Positions 53,358-61,978 of a stretch of 64,000 nt of DNA are shown here, piece after piece. Numbering within the stretch: the stretch's first letter is position 1; each line of letters opens with the position of its first letter. The stretch is taken from NCBI GenBank assembly GCA_031180725.1, contig JAPSLO010000008.1, positions 284,545-348,544 of the forward strand, written 5' to 3'. The DNA is from Roseomonas sp. (GTDB lineage Bacteria; Pseudomonadota; Alphaproteobacteria; Acetobacterales; Acetobacteraceae). The notes beneath the pieces were generated by a model. The model saw nothing but the letters and a program-made list of their open reading frames with translations, searched no databases and was not told the origin of the DNA. A program made the translations under genes and the position numbers.

Positions 53358-54811
53358 CACGCGGCCACCGGCGGCGGCGTATAGGCCATCCGCTCCTTCT
53401 GCTGGATTGCAGCCTTGCCGCCATGCTTGGCGATCATCGCGGCCTGCGCCTGGCGTGCGGCCGCATCGGCCGCCTCCACATCCACCAATTCGCGCAGCCG
53501 CGCTTCCATCTGGCGCAGCAGCGCGGCATGGGCGGGGTCGCCGGCCAGGTCGTGCAGCTCCTCGGGATCTTCCTCCAGGTCGAAGAGCTGCGGCGCTTCG
53601 CCGACATAGTGCACGTATTTGTGCCGCAGCGTGCGGATCATGAAGACGCCGCCCGGGCAGTAGGTGTGAAGCTGCGACAGCGCGGCGCGGTCCTGCGCCG
53701 GCTGCTCCGCAAGGTCCAGCAGCGAGGCGCCGGGCAGGTCCAGCTCCGCGATCGCCTCGCGCGCGCCGACCGCATCCAGGATGGTGGCGGACACATCGCA
53801 AAGCGTGACCGGGGTGCGGCAGGTGGCACCCTGCGGCACATCCGGTCCCGCCATCACCAGCGGGATGCCGGCGCTTTCCTCATACATGGTGCACTTGCCC
53901 CAGAGGCCGCGCGTGCCGAGGTTGTCGCCGTGATCGGAGGTGTAGATCACGCGCGTGCTGTCCGAGAGGCCGGCATCCTCTAGCGCCTTCAGGATCTTGC
54001 CGACATTCTCGTCCAGGAAGGAGACCAGGCCGTGATAGCCCGCCAGGGCGCGGTGCAGATCGGCCTCGCCCTGGAAGTGGCGGTAGTGGTCGGAGCGCTT
54101 GCCATAGTCGCGGAGCCAGGGATGCGGCAGGCGCTGTTCCACTGGCGCGTCCCACAGCTTCGGGCGCGGCAGCGTCTGGTCGGCGTAGCGGTAGTAGTGC
54201 TCGGGCGGCGCCGTCAGCGGGAAGTGCGGCGCGACCATGGAGACGAAGAGCACCCAGGGCTTTTCCGCATGGCGCGCGGCACTTTCCCGCAGCCAGGTCT
54301 GCGCGGCGGCGGCGACGCGGCGGTCGTACAGCGTGTATTCGCTCTCGCCGGGGCCGGACTGCTTCAGCAGCTTCTTCGCGGCGGTTGTGCGCACATCATC
54401 GGGGTCGCGGATCAGCAGCGTGACATCGCCCGTGCCGCCGGTGATCTGCATGGGCAGGATGGTTTCCGAGAAACCGTAATCCTCGCCCTCATGCCCCTGG
54501 AAGTGCAGCTTGCCGATGGCCGCGACATGGTGGCCGCGGGCGCGCAGTGCATGCGCCCAGGAGGGCATGCCGCCGTCATAGGCGATGGCATTGTCCCAGC
54601 ATTGGCTGCGATGGACCGGCTGGCCGGTGATGAAGGCGCCGCGGGCCGGCACGCAGATGGGTGAAGGGGTATAGGCCGCGGTGAAGGCCGTGCCCTGCCC
54701 GGCGAGCCGGTCCAGCGCGGGGGTGGCGATGAAGGGGTGGCCAGCGTAGCCGGCGACCTTCGGATTGTGCTCGTCCGACATGATGACGAGCAGGTTCCGC
54801 GGCTTGGCCAT
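53357..54811 (-). CDS. Sulfatase (arylsulfatase/choline-sulfatase-like)
   Basis: The 484-residue alkaline-phosphatase-fold hydrolase has VIMSDEHNPKV near the N terminus and the formylglycine-type motif CVPARGAFITG (Cys-x-Pro-x-Arg). GKLHFQG, VAPHFPL and YTSDHGDNLGTRGLWGK supply the metal and sulfate ligands. No signal peptide is seen, so it is cytoplasmic, and its substrate must be imported. GAGGAAA lies upstream of the ATG at 54811. Within this group, sulfate esters and phosphonate monoesters are both possible substrates; the Cys-type motif needs a formylglycine-generating enzyme not present here. Confidence 0.88.
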   Translation of the reverse strand: MAKPRNLLVIMSDEHNPKVAGYAGHPFIATPALDRLAGQGTAFTAAYTPSPICVPARGAFITGQPVHRSQCWDNAIAYDGGMPSWAHALRARGHHVAAIGKLHFQGHEGEDYGFSETILPMQITGGTGDVTLLIRDPDDVRTTAAKKLLKQSGPGESEYTLYDRRVAAAAQTWLRESAARHAEKPWVLFVSMVAPHFPLTAPPEHYYRYADQTLPRPKLWDAPVEQRLPHPWLRDYGKRSDHYRHFQGEADLHRALAGYHGLVSFLDENVGKILKALEDAGLSDSTRVIYTSDHGDNLGTRGLWGKCTMYEESAGIPLVMAGPDVPQGATCRTPVTLCDVSATILDAVGAREAIAELDLPGASLLDLAEQPAQDRAALSQLHTYCPGGVFMIRTLRHKYVHYVGEAPQLFDLEEDPEELHDLAGDPAHAALLRQMEARLRELVDVEAADAAARQAQAAMIAKHGGKAAIQQKERMAYTPPPVAA

Positions 54812-54865
54812 GGGCAGGAAGTTTCCTCGTGGTGCTTCCCGGCAGGCTGGCCTGTGGCAGCCCTT

Positions 54866-54877
54866 CTTGTCAACAAG
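54866..54877. promoter_or_regulatory. Candidate GntR-type operator (distal)
   Basis: CTTGT-CA-ACAAG has perfect five-base arms around a two-base centre. It lies 55 bases upstream of the sulfatase start on the minus-strand transcript. Confidence 0.4.
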
Positions 54878-54927
54878 CCAGCCCGAACCCTCGCCTTCAC
54901 CCCCTCCCCTACCCCTTATTGGCCCGC

Positions 54928-54941
54928 TCATGTCGACATGA
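54928..54941. promoter_or_regulatory. Candidate FadR/GntR operator TCATGTCGACATGA
   Basis: This is a perfect 14-base palindrome with GTCGAC at the centre, matching the FadR-subfamily form GT-M-K-AC. It lies 117 bases before the sulfatase start, in the 151-base gap after the racemase-like gene, and the GntR/FCD gene is two genes downstream. Confidence 0.55.
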
Positions 54942-54962
54942 ATGCCGCCGCCCGGCCGGCAC

Positions 54963-55751
54963 TCAGCCGGTGCGGAACATGGGCAGGCCGCGCACCTCCG
55001 CCACGCGGTTCATCAGCTCCTTCGGTGGCGCCTGGTAGTAGTTGCGCCGGCTGACCGCATGGCCGGTGACACGGTGCATGGTCACCGCCGATTCCGCCGC
55101 CTTCACCAGCAATCCATAGCTGTGCAGCAGCGGCACGCCATCGATGGCGAAGATGCCGCGGCGCGCCGCCATCGCGGCCGTGGAGCCGGTGAGGAACAGC
55201 ACCTCCGCCCCCTTCTCGATGGCGCGGCGGCCGGCTTCCTCGATGGCGGCGATGTATTCGCGCGCCTTGTCCTCCTGGCTGAACATCGCCTGGCTGCCAG
55301 GCGCATAGCCGATCGACTCGATCGAGCAGAGGCGGCTGGCCAAGCCATATCCAGTGACGATCTCGCGGTAGCGCGAAACCATCTTCGGGTGCTGCACCAG
55401 AAGCGAGAAGCGCTCGCCCATGGTGCAGGCGGTGAAGCAGCAGACCTCCATGAAGGAGATCACGGGGATGTCCAGGATCTCGCGCAGCTCCACCAGGCCG
55501 GTGTCCAGCGAATTGGCGATGACGAAGGCGTCGTAGCCGCCCTCCCGCCGCAGCCGCAGCCCGGTCTCCACGAATTCCCGCACGTCATAGTGCCAGACGA
55601 CGCGGAAATGGTCCCCCAGCGCCCCGTGCGGCGTGCCATGCACCTCCACCTCCGTCCCTGGCGCTGCCACGGCGCCGCAAAGTTCGCGGACCGAGGACAG
55701 GAAGTCGGACATCGCCGTCTCGGAGGAGATGAGCTGGTACCAGATCTTCAT
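54963..55751 (-). CDS. Asp/Glu racemase-superfamily protein (copy 2)
   Basis: The 262-residue protein begins MKIWYQLISSETAMSDF and has VISFMEVCCFTACTMGERFSLLV near residue 105-127. The expected first Cys (in ACFGD-like segments) is Asn in VIANSLDTG, and the second site is TGSTAAM with no Cys. The nearby VCC pair is not in a known catalytic position. It may be an isomerase or decarboxylase with changed chemistry. It is 31 bases after the first Bug gene of the minus-strand arm and shares weak similarity with copy 3 (59149). Confidence 0.75.
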   Translation of the reverse strand: MKIWYQLISSETAMSDFLSSVRELCGAVAAPGTEVEVHGTPHGALGDHFRVVWHYDVREFVETGLRLRREGGYDAFVIANSLDTGLVELREILDIPVISFMEVCCFTACTMGERFSLLVQHPKMVSRYREIVTGYGLASRLCSIESIGYAPGSQAMFSQEDKAREYIAAIEEAGRRAIEKGAEVLFLTGSTAAMAARRGIFAIDGVPLLHSYGLLVKAAESAVTMHRVTGHAVSRRNYYQAPPKELMNRVAEVRGLPMFRTG

Positions 55752-55782
55752 GCGGGTTGTTTCCTTTGTCACCGGATCATCT

Positions 55783-56745
55783 TCAGCCGAAGCGCAGCCC
55801 GGCGCCTTCCACCAGGTTCCGCATCGCCTCCAGCCGCTCGCCCACGAAGGCGTGGAAGGCATCGGGGCCGGCGGCGGCGACCGTGGCACCCATGCCGTGC
55901 AGCCGCGCCACCACATCCGTGTCGCGCAGCGCCGCGATGCAGGCCTTGCTCAGCCGTTCCACGATCTCACGCGGCATGTGCGCCGGGCCGAGAAGTCCGG
56001 TGTAGGAGCTGGAGACATAGCCGGGCACCGCCGCCCCGATGGTCGGCAGTTGCGGCAGGAAGGGCGAGCGCTCCGGCGTGCCCACGGCGATGCCGCGGAT
56101 GGCGCCCTGCTGGATCAGTTCCAGCACCGGCGGCAGGTTCTCGAACAGTAGCTGCACGCGGTTGGCCCGCAGATCGGTCAGCGACAGCGCGGTGCCGCGA
56201 TAGGGCACATGCGTCAGCTCCGCCTTCGCCAGGTGGCAGAACAGCTCGCCCGAAAGATGCGCGACGGAGCCCGGCCCAGCCGAGCCATAGTTGATCTGCC
56301 CCGGCCGCTCTCGCGCCAGGCGCAGCAGATCCTCCGCGCTGCGCACCGGCAGTTCATTGTTGGCCACTAGCACGACGGGGCTGTCGGTCAGCTGCGTTAC
56401 CGGCGTCAGGTCGCGCAGCGGGTGATAGCGGATGCCGGGCTGGATCACTGGGTTCACTGCCACCGACCCCGGCGTGCCGCAGAGCAGCGTGGTGCCATCT
56501 GGCGCGGCGTTCACCACCTGCATCGCGCCGATGGTGCCGCCTGCACCGGCCACATTCTCCACCACCACGCTGCGGCCCAGGCGCTGCCCCATGCTGGTAG
56601 CAATCAGCCGCATCAACACATCGGTGCCGCCGCCGGCCGCGAAGGGCACGATGACGCGGATCGGCCGGTCGGCCGGCTGGGCCGCGGCCCGGCCGGCGGG
56701 CAGCGCCAGGGATGCGGTCAGCAGGCCGCGTCGCGTCGGGCGCAT
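55783..56745 (-). CDS. Bug-type substrate-binding protein (TctC family)
   Basis: The 320-residue protein has a twin-arginine-like signal (RPTRRGLLTASLALPAGRAAAQ). Family blocks are IRVIVPFAAGGGTDVLMRL, VVENVAGAGGTIGA, HVPYRGTALSLTDL and LPQLPTIGAAVPGYV. It should be a periplasmic carboxylate receptor. GGGAGGAAT stands before the ATG. As the first gene of the minus-strand arm, it is read from the 183-base divergent promoter gap shared with the flavoprotein gene. Confidence 0.9.
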   Translation of the reverse strand: MRPTRRGLLTASLALPAGRAAAQPADRPIRVIVPFAAGGGTDVLMRLIATSMGQRLGRSVVVENVAGAGGTIGAMQVVNAAPDGTTLLCGTPGSVAVNPVIQPGIRYHPLRDLTPVTQLTDSPVVLVANNELPVRSAEDLLRLARERPGQINYGSAGPGSVAHLSGELFCHLAKAELTHVPYRGTALSLTDLRANRVQLLFENLPPVLELIQQGAIRGIAVGTPERSPFLPQLPTIGAAVPGYVSSSYTGLLGPAHMPREIVERLSKACIAALRDTDVVARLHGMGATVAAAGPDAFHAFVGERLEAMRNLVEGAGLRFG

Positions 56746-56815
56746 TTCATTCCTCCCATGGGTCTCCCTGCACCGAGTGTGCACCAGCGGGGGCGGCCCA
56801 GGGGACGGCGGATTT

Positions 56816-56830
56816 TTCACGGAAGGTGAA
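56816..56830. promoter_or_regulatory. Candidate LysR-type operator TTCAC-N5-GTGAA
   Basis: A perfect five-base inverted repeat around GGAAG gives the T-N11-A form of LysR boxes. It lies 71 bases from the minus-strand Bug start and 99 bases from the flavoprotein start, within the divergent promoter region. A second short repeat, TGCAC-N5-GTGCA, lies close by on the minus-arm side (about 56769-56783). Confidence 0.45.
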
Positions 56831-56928
56831 TACTGCTTTTGCGAAAGGCGCGTTCGCGGGGCGTTGCCTTGGCCGGCTGGCGCGGTCGAAGCTGGCCGTG
56901 GAGACGCGGAGGAAACGGCGGAAACACC

Positions 56929-58392
56929 ATGGCCAAGACCGTGGAGCAGGACAGTCGCGACCTGATCGTGGTGGGCTGCGGGGTGGCCGGGCTTTCGGCC
57001 GCGGTGGCGGCGGCCGAGGGCGGTGCGCGCGTCGCCATATTGGAACGCGCGCCACGCGAGGAACGCGGGGGACAGTCGCGCTACACGGAAGCCTATCTCC
57101 GCATGAAGAGCCATACGGAGGTAACGGACGATTTCGAGGCCATGCTGGCCGAGAACGGCGCGCCACCTTATCTGGACCCCGATCTCGCGGGCGAGGTGGC
57201 GCGCAGCGTGGAACACCGCGCCGGCCATGCGCGCGGCGTCGCGCTGGTGAATCCCGCGGTGATCGGCACCTTCGCCGATGAAGCGGGGCCGACCATCGCC
57301 TGGCTGCAGGGCCTCGGCGTGCGCTTCGACTTCCTGCCCACACAATTCCTGACAAAGTCGCAGCCCCGCCTGCTGCCGGTGGGCGGCGGCGCCGCGCTGG
57401 TGGAAGCCCTCGCCGCACGTGCGGAGGGGCTGGGCGTCACCTTCCACTACGAAACCGCCGCCGAGCGGCTGATGCAGGACGAGGACGGCCGCGTCATCGG
57501 CGTTGCGGCGCGCGGCGCGGATGGGCTGCGGCGTTTCCACGGCACCGTAGTGCTCGCCGCCGGCGGCTTCGAAGGCAATGGCGAGATGCTGACCCGCTAT
57601 CTCGGCCCGCGCTCCGTCTATCTGCGCCCGGTCTGCAAGGGCGCGAACTACAATCGCGGCGAAGGCATCCGCATGGCGCTGGAAGTCGGCGCCGCCGCCA
57701 GCGGCGACTTCGGCAGCTACCATGCCGAGCCAGTGGACCCGCGATCCGGCGTCGCGGAGGCTTCGGTCTTCATCTTCCCCTACGGCATCCTGGTGAACAA
57801 GGACGGCCAGCGCTTCTGCGACGAGGCACCCGGCACCGTCGACGCCTGGTACGAACGCGTCACCCGCCGCATCTACGAACAGCCGGAAGGCATCGCCTGG
57901 GTGGTGCTGGATGCGCGGCACATGCGCATCCCGAACTACCGGCTCGGCATCCGCACGGACAAGCCGCCCATCGCGGCGAACACCATCCCGGACCTCGCCC
58001 GCGCCATCGGCCTGCGGCCAGAGGTGCTGGAAGCGACGGTTGCCGCCTACAACGTGGCCTGCAGGCCCGGCGCATGGAAACCGCTGGAACTGGATGGGCT
58101 GGCGACGCAGGGCCTGCATCCGCCGAAATCCAATTGGGCGACACCGATCGAGGAAGCGCCCTTCCACGCCTATCCGATCATCTCCTCCAACGTCTTCACC
58201 TTCGGCGGCGTAAAGGTGGACAGCAGCGGCCGCGTGCTGGACGCGGCGGACCGCCCCATCCCCGGCCTCTACGCGGCCGGCGAGATGATCGGCATGTACT
58301 GGGGCAACTACACAGGCGCGACATCGGTGCTGAAGGGCCTGGTCTTCGGCCGCCTGGCCGGCACCCACGCCGCGCGGCGGCTGAACGCATGA
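56929..58392 (+). CDS. FAD-dependent dehydrogenase, TcuA-like (tricarballylate/fumarate-reductase flavoprotein family)
   Basis: The 487-residue flavoprotein starts with a Rossmann motif LIVVGCGVAGLSAAVAAAEGG. LAAGGFEGN lies near residue 210, YNRGEGIRMALEVGA near 240, and the C-terminal FAD block is PGLYAAGEMIGMYWGNYTGATSVLKGL. This organisation matches TcuA, which oxidises tricarballylate to cis-aconitate, and the related FRD/KSDH group. The TcuB partner is missing, so the electron acceptor is unknown. GAGGAAA lies upstream. The SDR gene follows with a four-base overlap. Confidence 0.86.
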   Translation: MAKTVEQDSRDLIVVGCGVAGLSAAVAAAEGGARVAILERAPREERGGQSRYTEAYLRMKSHTEVTDDFEAMLAENGAPPYLDPDLAGEVARSVEHRAGHARGVALVNPAVIGTFADEAGPTIAWLQGLGVRFDFLPTQFLTKSQPRLLPVGGGAALVEALAARAEGLGVTFHYETAAERLMQDEDGRVIGVAARGADGLRRFHGTVVLAAGGFEGNGEMLTRYLGPRSVYLRPVCKGANYNRGEGIRMALEVGAAASGDFGSYHAEPVDPRSGVAEASVFIFPYGILVNKDGQRFCDEAPGTVDAWYERVTRRIYEQPEGIAWVVLDARHMRIPNYRLGIRTDKPPIAANTIPDLARAIGLRPEVLEATVAAYNVACRPGAWKPLELDGLATQGLHPPKSNWATPIEEAPFHAYPIISSNVFTFGGVKVDSSGRVLDAADRPIPGLYAAGEMIGMYWGNYTGATSVLKGLVFGRLAGTHAARRLNA

Positions 58393-59138
58393 GCACGCCA
58401 CCGCTCCAGGGCCGCGTTGCGCTTGTCACCGGCGCGGCGGGCGGCATCGGGCGAGCCACTGCAACGGCACTGGCCGAGGCTGGCGCCGCGCTCGCTCTGG
58501 CCGATCTGGTGGAACCGCCACCGGCGCCGGATGCGCTGACCATGGCCGTGGACGTGACGCAGGGCGATCAGGTGCGCGCGATGGTGGCACGGGCGCTGGA
58601 GCGCTTCGGCCGGCTGGACATCCTGGTGAATGTCGCGGGCGTGGTTTCCACCGGCGCGGCCGCCGCCTTGCCGGAAGGGGAATGGGACCGCGTACTGGCG
58701 GTGAACCTGAAGGGCACCTTCCTCTGCTGCCAGGCGGTGATCCCCGCCATGCGCGCCAACCGGTACGGCCGCGTTATCAATATCGGTTCCATGGTCGGCA
58801 AGAATGGCGGCAATGCGCGCGCCTGGCTGGATCCGGCGGAGCTCGACCGCGCAGGCAATGTCGCCTATGGCGCCTCCAAGGCCGGCGTGCATGCGCTGAC
58901 CTTCTTCCTGGCACGGGAACTGGCGGCGGATGGCATCACGGTGAATGCCGTGGCGCCCGGGCCCATCGCCTCTGCCATGACAACCAGCTTCCCGCCGGCG
59001 CTGCAGGCGCTGATCCCGGTGGGCCGGATGGGCCGCGCCGAGGAAGTGGCCGCCGCCATCGCCTTCCTTGCCGGCCCCTCGGCCGGCTTCATCACCGGCG
59101 AAGTGCTCGACATCAACGGCGGCATGTGGGCGGATTGA
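58389..59138 (+). CDS. Short-chain dehydrogenase/reductase
   Basis: The 249-residue classical SDR has TGAAGGIG in the cofactor loop, NVAGVV, the Ser in INIGSMVGK, the catalytic Tyr-x-x-x-Lys in AYGASKAG, and PGPIASAMTT. It oxidises a hydroxyl or reduces a keto group using NAD(P). It overlaps the flavoprotein gene by ATGA, so both probably act in sequence on one carbon skeleton. SDR sequence does not reveal the substrate. Confidence 0.9.
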   Translation: MSTPPLQGRVALVTGAAGGIGRATATALAEAGAALALADLVEPPPAPDALTMAVDVTQGDQVRAMVARALERFGRLDILVNVAGVVSTGAAAALPEGEWDRVLAVNLKGTFLCCQAVIPAMRANRYGRVINIGSMVGKNGGNARAWLDPAELDRAGNVAYGASKAGVHALTFFLARELAADGITVNAVAPGPIASAMTTSFPPALQALIPVGRMGRAEEVAAAIAFLAGPSAGFITGEVLDINGGMWAD

Positions 59139-59148
59139 AGGAGCGGCC

Positions 59149-59964
59149 ATGCGCATCTGGCACCACAGCTTCACCGTGCTGGAAAACCTGCCGGCCTATG
59201 CCGCCGCGATGAAGGCGCATATGGACCGCATCGCCGCGCCGGACACGGAGGTGGTGATGCATGGCATGCACCCGCGCACCTACCAGACCGACTACCCCGG
59301 CAACGACATCCAGTTCGCCTATTTCCAGACGCTGCACAGCCAGCAATTCGTGCTCGGCGCTATCGCGGCGGAGGAACAGGGCTTCGACGCCTTCGCCCTC
59401 ACCACGCTGCCCGAGCCCTCGCTGATCGAGATCCGCAGCCTGGTGGACATCCCGGTCGTCGGCTACGGCGAAAGCGCGATGCTGGCGGCCAGCATGCTGG
59501 GCCAGCGCATCGGCGTGCTGCTGTTCATCCAGGGCATGCTCGCCACCATCGAGCGCAATGTGGAGCGGATGGGCCTTTCCGCGCGCTTCGTCGGCGCGCA
59601 TCCGGTCAGCTTCGGCTTCAACGACGTGCTGGCCGCCTATGGCAGCGACCCCGCCCCACTGATCGAGAAATTCCGTACCGATGCGCGGGCGCTGATCGCC
59701 CGGGGCGCGGATGTCATCATCCCCGGCGAGGCGCCGCTCTGCCTGCTGCTGGCGAAGGGCGGCGTCACGGAGGTGGATGGCGTGCCGGTTCTGGACTCCG
59801 TCGCCGCCACCATCAAGGCCGCCGAGATGATGGTGGGGCTGCGCCAGGCCACCGGCGTGGCGCCCTGCCGCCGCGGCTATTTCCAGGCGAAGCCGCCCCG
59901 CGCGCGCCTGAAGGAATTGCTCCGTTTCTATGGGCTGGAGGGCCTTGCCGACCGCCCCGCCTGA
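59149..59964 (+). CDS. Asp/Glu racemase-superfamily protein (copy 3)
   Basis: The 271-residue protein begins MRIWHHSFTVLENLPAY and has PVVGYGESAMLAASMLGQRIGVLLF near residue 103-128. The first catalytic site reads LTTLPEP with Thr in place of Cys, and the second reads IPGEAPL. As in copies 1 and 2, the Cys pair of true racemases is absent by my alignment. AAGGAG precedes the ATG. It lies ten bases after the SDR and 29 before a Bug gene. Confidence 0.76.
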   Translation: MRIWHHSFTVLENLPAYAAAMKAHMDRIAAPDTEVVMHGMHPRTYQTDYPGNDIQFAYFQTLHSQQFVLGAIAAEEQGFDAFALTTLPEPSLIEIRSLVDIPVVGYGESAMLAASMLGQRIGVLLFIQGMLATIERNVERMGLSARFVGAHPVSFGFNDVLAAYGSDPAPLIEKFRTDARALIARGADVIIPGEAPLCLLLAKGGVTEVDGVPVLDSVAATIKAAEMMVGLRQATGVAPCRRGYFQAKPPRARLKELLRFYGLEGLADRPA

Positions 59965-59993
59965 GTCGGCCAAGCAAGAGGGAGGAGACAACC

Positions 59994-60959
59994 ATGCAAA
60001 GGCGGCATCTTCTGGAGGCGGCACTGACCGCGCTGCCGATAGCGGGGCAGGCACAGGAACGCTTCCCCGTGCGGCCGCTGCGCATGATCATCCCCTTCGC
60101 CGCAGGTGGCAGCACCGACATCCTTGGCCGCATCTGCGCGCAGATTCTGACCGAGAAGCTCGGCCAGCCCGTGGTTGCGGAAAACATCACCGGCGCCGGC
60201 GGCATGATCGGCGCACAGCGCGTGCTGGATGCCGCGGCCGATGGCTATACGCTGATGGGTGGCACGCCCGGCCCGGTAACCATCAATCCCCATCTCGCGC
60301 CGCGGATGCCCTATGACCCGCTGCGCGATTTCGATCCGGTGGTCTTCGTCGGCGATAGCCCTGCCGTGGTGGTCGTGCGGCGCGACAGCCCGATCCGCAG
60401 CATCGGCGATCTGGTGCAGCGCGCCCGCGCCGCGCCGGGGCGCATGACCTTCGCCTCGGCGGGCGTCGGCTCCTTCGCGCATCTCAGCGGCGAGCTGTTC
60501 AAGGCCCGCGCGGGTGTCGACATGGTGCATGTGCCCTATCGCGGCACCGCGCCGGCGGCGACCGACATGGTGGCCGGCCGCGTGGAAGTGATGTTCGAGA
60601 ACTACCCCTCCGTGCTGCCCTTCATCAACGGCGGCGAGTTGCGGCCGATCGCCATCGGCACGGCACGCCGGTCCGCCCTGGTGCCGGACCTGCCGACGGT
60701 GATCGAAGGCGGTGTCGCCAACTACGAATCCAGCTCCTGGTTCGGCCTTTTCGCGCGGGCAGGCACGCCGGCGCAGGCCATCACGGCAATCAACACCGCC
60801 ATCAATGAAGGCCTGCGCGATCCTGCGCTGGCGGCGCGCCTGGCCGGCATGGGGGTAGAGCCGGTGGGCGGCAGCGCGGCTGATTTTCGCGCCTATGTCA
60901 CCAAACGCTTCGAGGAGACGGGCGCGCTGATCCGCGCCGCCCGCATCGTTGCCGAGTGA
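59994..60959 (+). CDS. Bug-type substrate-binding protein (TctC family)
   Basis: The 321-residue protein has a signal peptide MQRRHLLEAALTALPIAGQAQ and blocks LRMIIPFAAGGSTDILGRICAQI, VVAENITGAGGMIGA, HVPYRGTAPAATDM and LPTVIEGGVANYESS. It is close in pattern to the Bug protein at 55783-56745, suggesting that the two recognise related ligands. GGGAGGAG lies upstream of the start. The next Bug gene begins nine bases after its stop. Confidence 0.9.
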   Translation: MQRRHLLEAALTALPIAGQAQERFPVRPLRMIIPFAAGGSTDILGRICAQILTEKLGQPVVAENITGAGGMIGAQRVLDAAADGYTLMGGTPGPVTINPHLAPRMPYDPLRDFDPVVFVGDSPAVVVVRRDSPIRSIGDLVQRARAAPGRMTFASAGVGSFAHLSGELFKARAGVDMVHVPYRGTAPAATDMVAGRVEVMFENYPSVLPFINGGELRPIAIGTARRSALVPDLPTVIEGGVANYESSSWFGLFARAGTPAQAITAINTAINEGLRDPALAARLAGMGVEPVGGSAADFRAYVTKRFEETGALIRAARIVAE

Positions 60960-60967
60960 GGGGGGAT

Positions 60968-61951
60968 ATGCCCATGGCAGCTTTTCTCCACACCCGCCGT
61001 GCCCTGCTGCTGGCGGGCGGTGCACTGGCCCTGCCCCGCCTCGCGCGCGCCCAGGCCTGGGCTCCGACGCGGCCCATCCGCATGGTCGTCGCCTATCCCC
61101 CGGGCGGTGCCACCGATCTCGTCGCGCGCTGGATCGCACGCGAGATCTCGCCCCGACTCGGCCAGCCCGTGGTGGTGGAGAACCGGCCGGGCGCGAATGG
61201 CATCATCGGCTCCCAGGCGGTGGAGCAAGCGCCACCGGACGGCCATACGCTGATCTTCACCACCGCGGATACGCATTCGGTGAACCCGGTCGTCTACCGC
61301 CGCCTGCCCTACCAGCCGCAGCGTTTTGTGCCGGTTTCCGCGGTGGCGCGGTTGATCTTCTCGCTCGTCACCCGCCCGGGACTTGGCGCGGCGACGGCGC
61401 CGGCCTTCATCGAACTGGCCCGAAGCCGCGCCAGTACTCCGCTGACCTTCGCCTCCTGGGGCGTGGCCAGCACGTCCCAGGTGATGATGGAGACACTGAA
61501 GCACCAGGCGCGCTTCGAGGCACAGCACGTGCCCTTCCAGGGTGCCTCGCCCGCCGTGGCGGCGTTGCTGTCCGACCAGGTGGACTGCATGATGCTGCCC
61601 GTGGCGGTCGCCGTCTCGCAAGGTGGGCGCCTGCCCATCCTCGGTGTCGCCACCGCCCAGCGCTTCCCTGCTGTGCCGCAGGTGCCGACGCTGGCGGAGC
61701 AGGGCATCGACCTGACGGGCGATCTGTGGCTGGCGCTGTTGGCCCCGCCTGGCACGCCCGAGGTCGTCGCCGAGCGCATCGCGGCGGAGACGCAGGCCGT
61801 GGTGCGCGCACCGGCGGCGCTGGATTTCCTCACCCCCAACGGGCTGGTGGCGGATACGGACGACCGGGCGCGCTTCATCGCGCGCCTGCAGGAGGATGAC
61901 GCGCTGTGGCGCGCCCGCGTCGCGCGGCTCGGCATCCGGCTGGACGATTGA
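60968..61951 (+). CDS. Bug-type substrate-binding protein (TctC family)
   Basis: The 327-residue protein has a twin-arginine-like signal (HTRRALLLAGGALALPRLARAQ) and blocks IRMVVAYPPGGATDLVARW, VVVENRPGANGIIGS and VPQVPTLAEQGIDLTGDLW. It is more distant from its neighbour, so probably has a different ligand. The GAGGGGGG just before the ATG at 60968 favours that start; a GTG at 60956 overlapping the previous stop is possible. Confidence 0.9.
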   Translation: MPMAAFLHTRRALLLAGGALALPRLARAQAWAPTRPIRMVVAYPPGGATDLVARWIAREISPRLGQPVVVENRPGANGIIGSQAVEQAPPDGHTLIFTTADTHSVNPVVYRRLPYQPQRFVPVSAVARLIFSLVTRPGLGAATAPAFIELARSRASTPLTFASWGVASTSQVMMETLKHQARFEAQHVPFQGASPAVAALLSDQVDCMMLPVAVAVSQGGRLPILGVATAQRFPAVPQVPTLAEQGIDLTGDLWLALLAPPGTPEVVAERIAAETQAVVRAPAALDFLTPNGLVADTDDRARFIARLQEDDALWRARVARLGIRLDD

Positions 61952-61978
61952 ACGGTTTTTTGCGCGAGAGGAGATGTG

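Noticed and set aside
53800..54640. Possible choline-sulfatase operon (betC)
   Set aside because: No choline or glycine-betaine genes are near, and neighbours point to carboxylate uptake; the general sulfatase call is safer.
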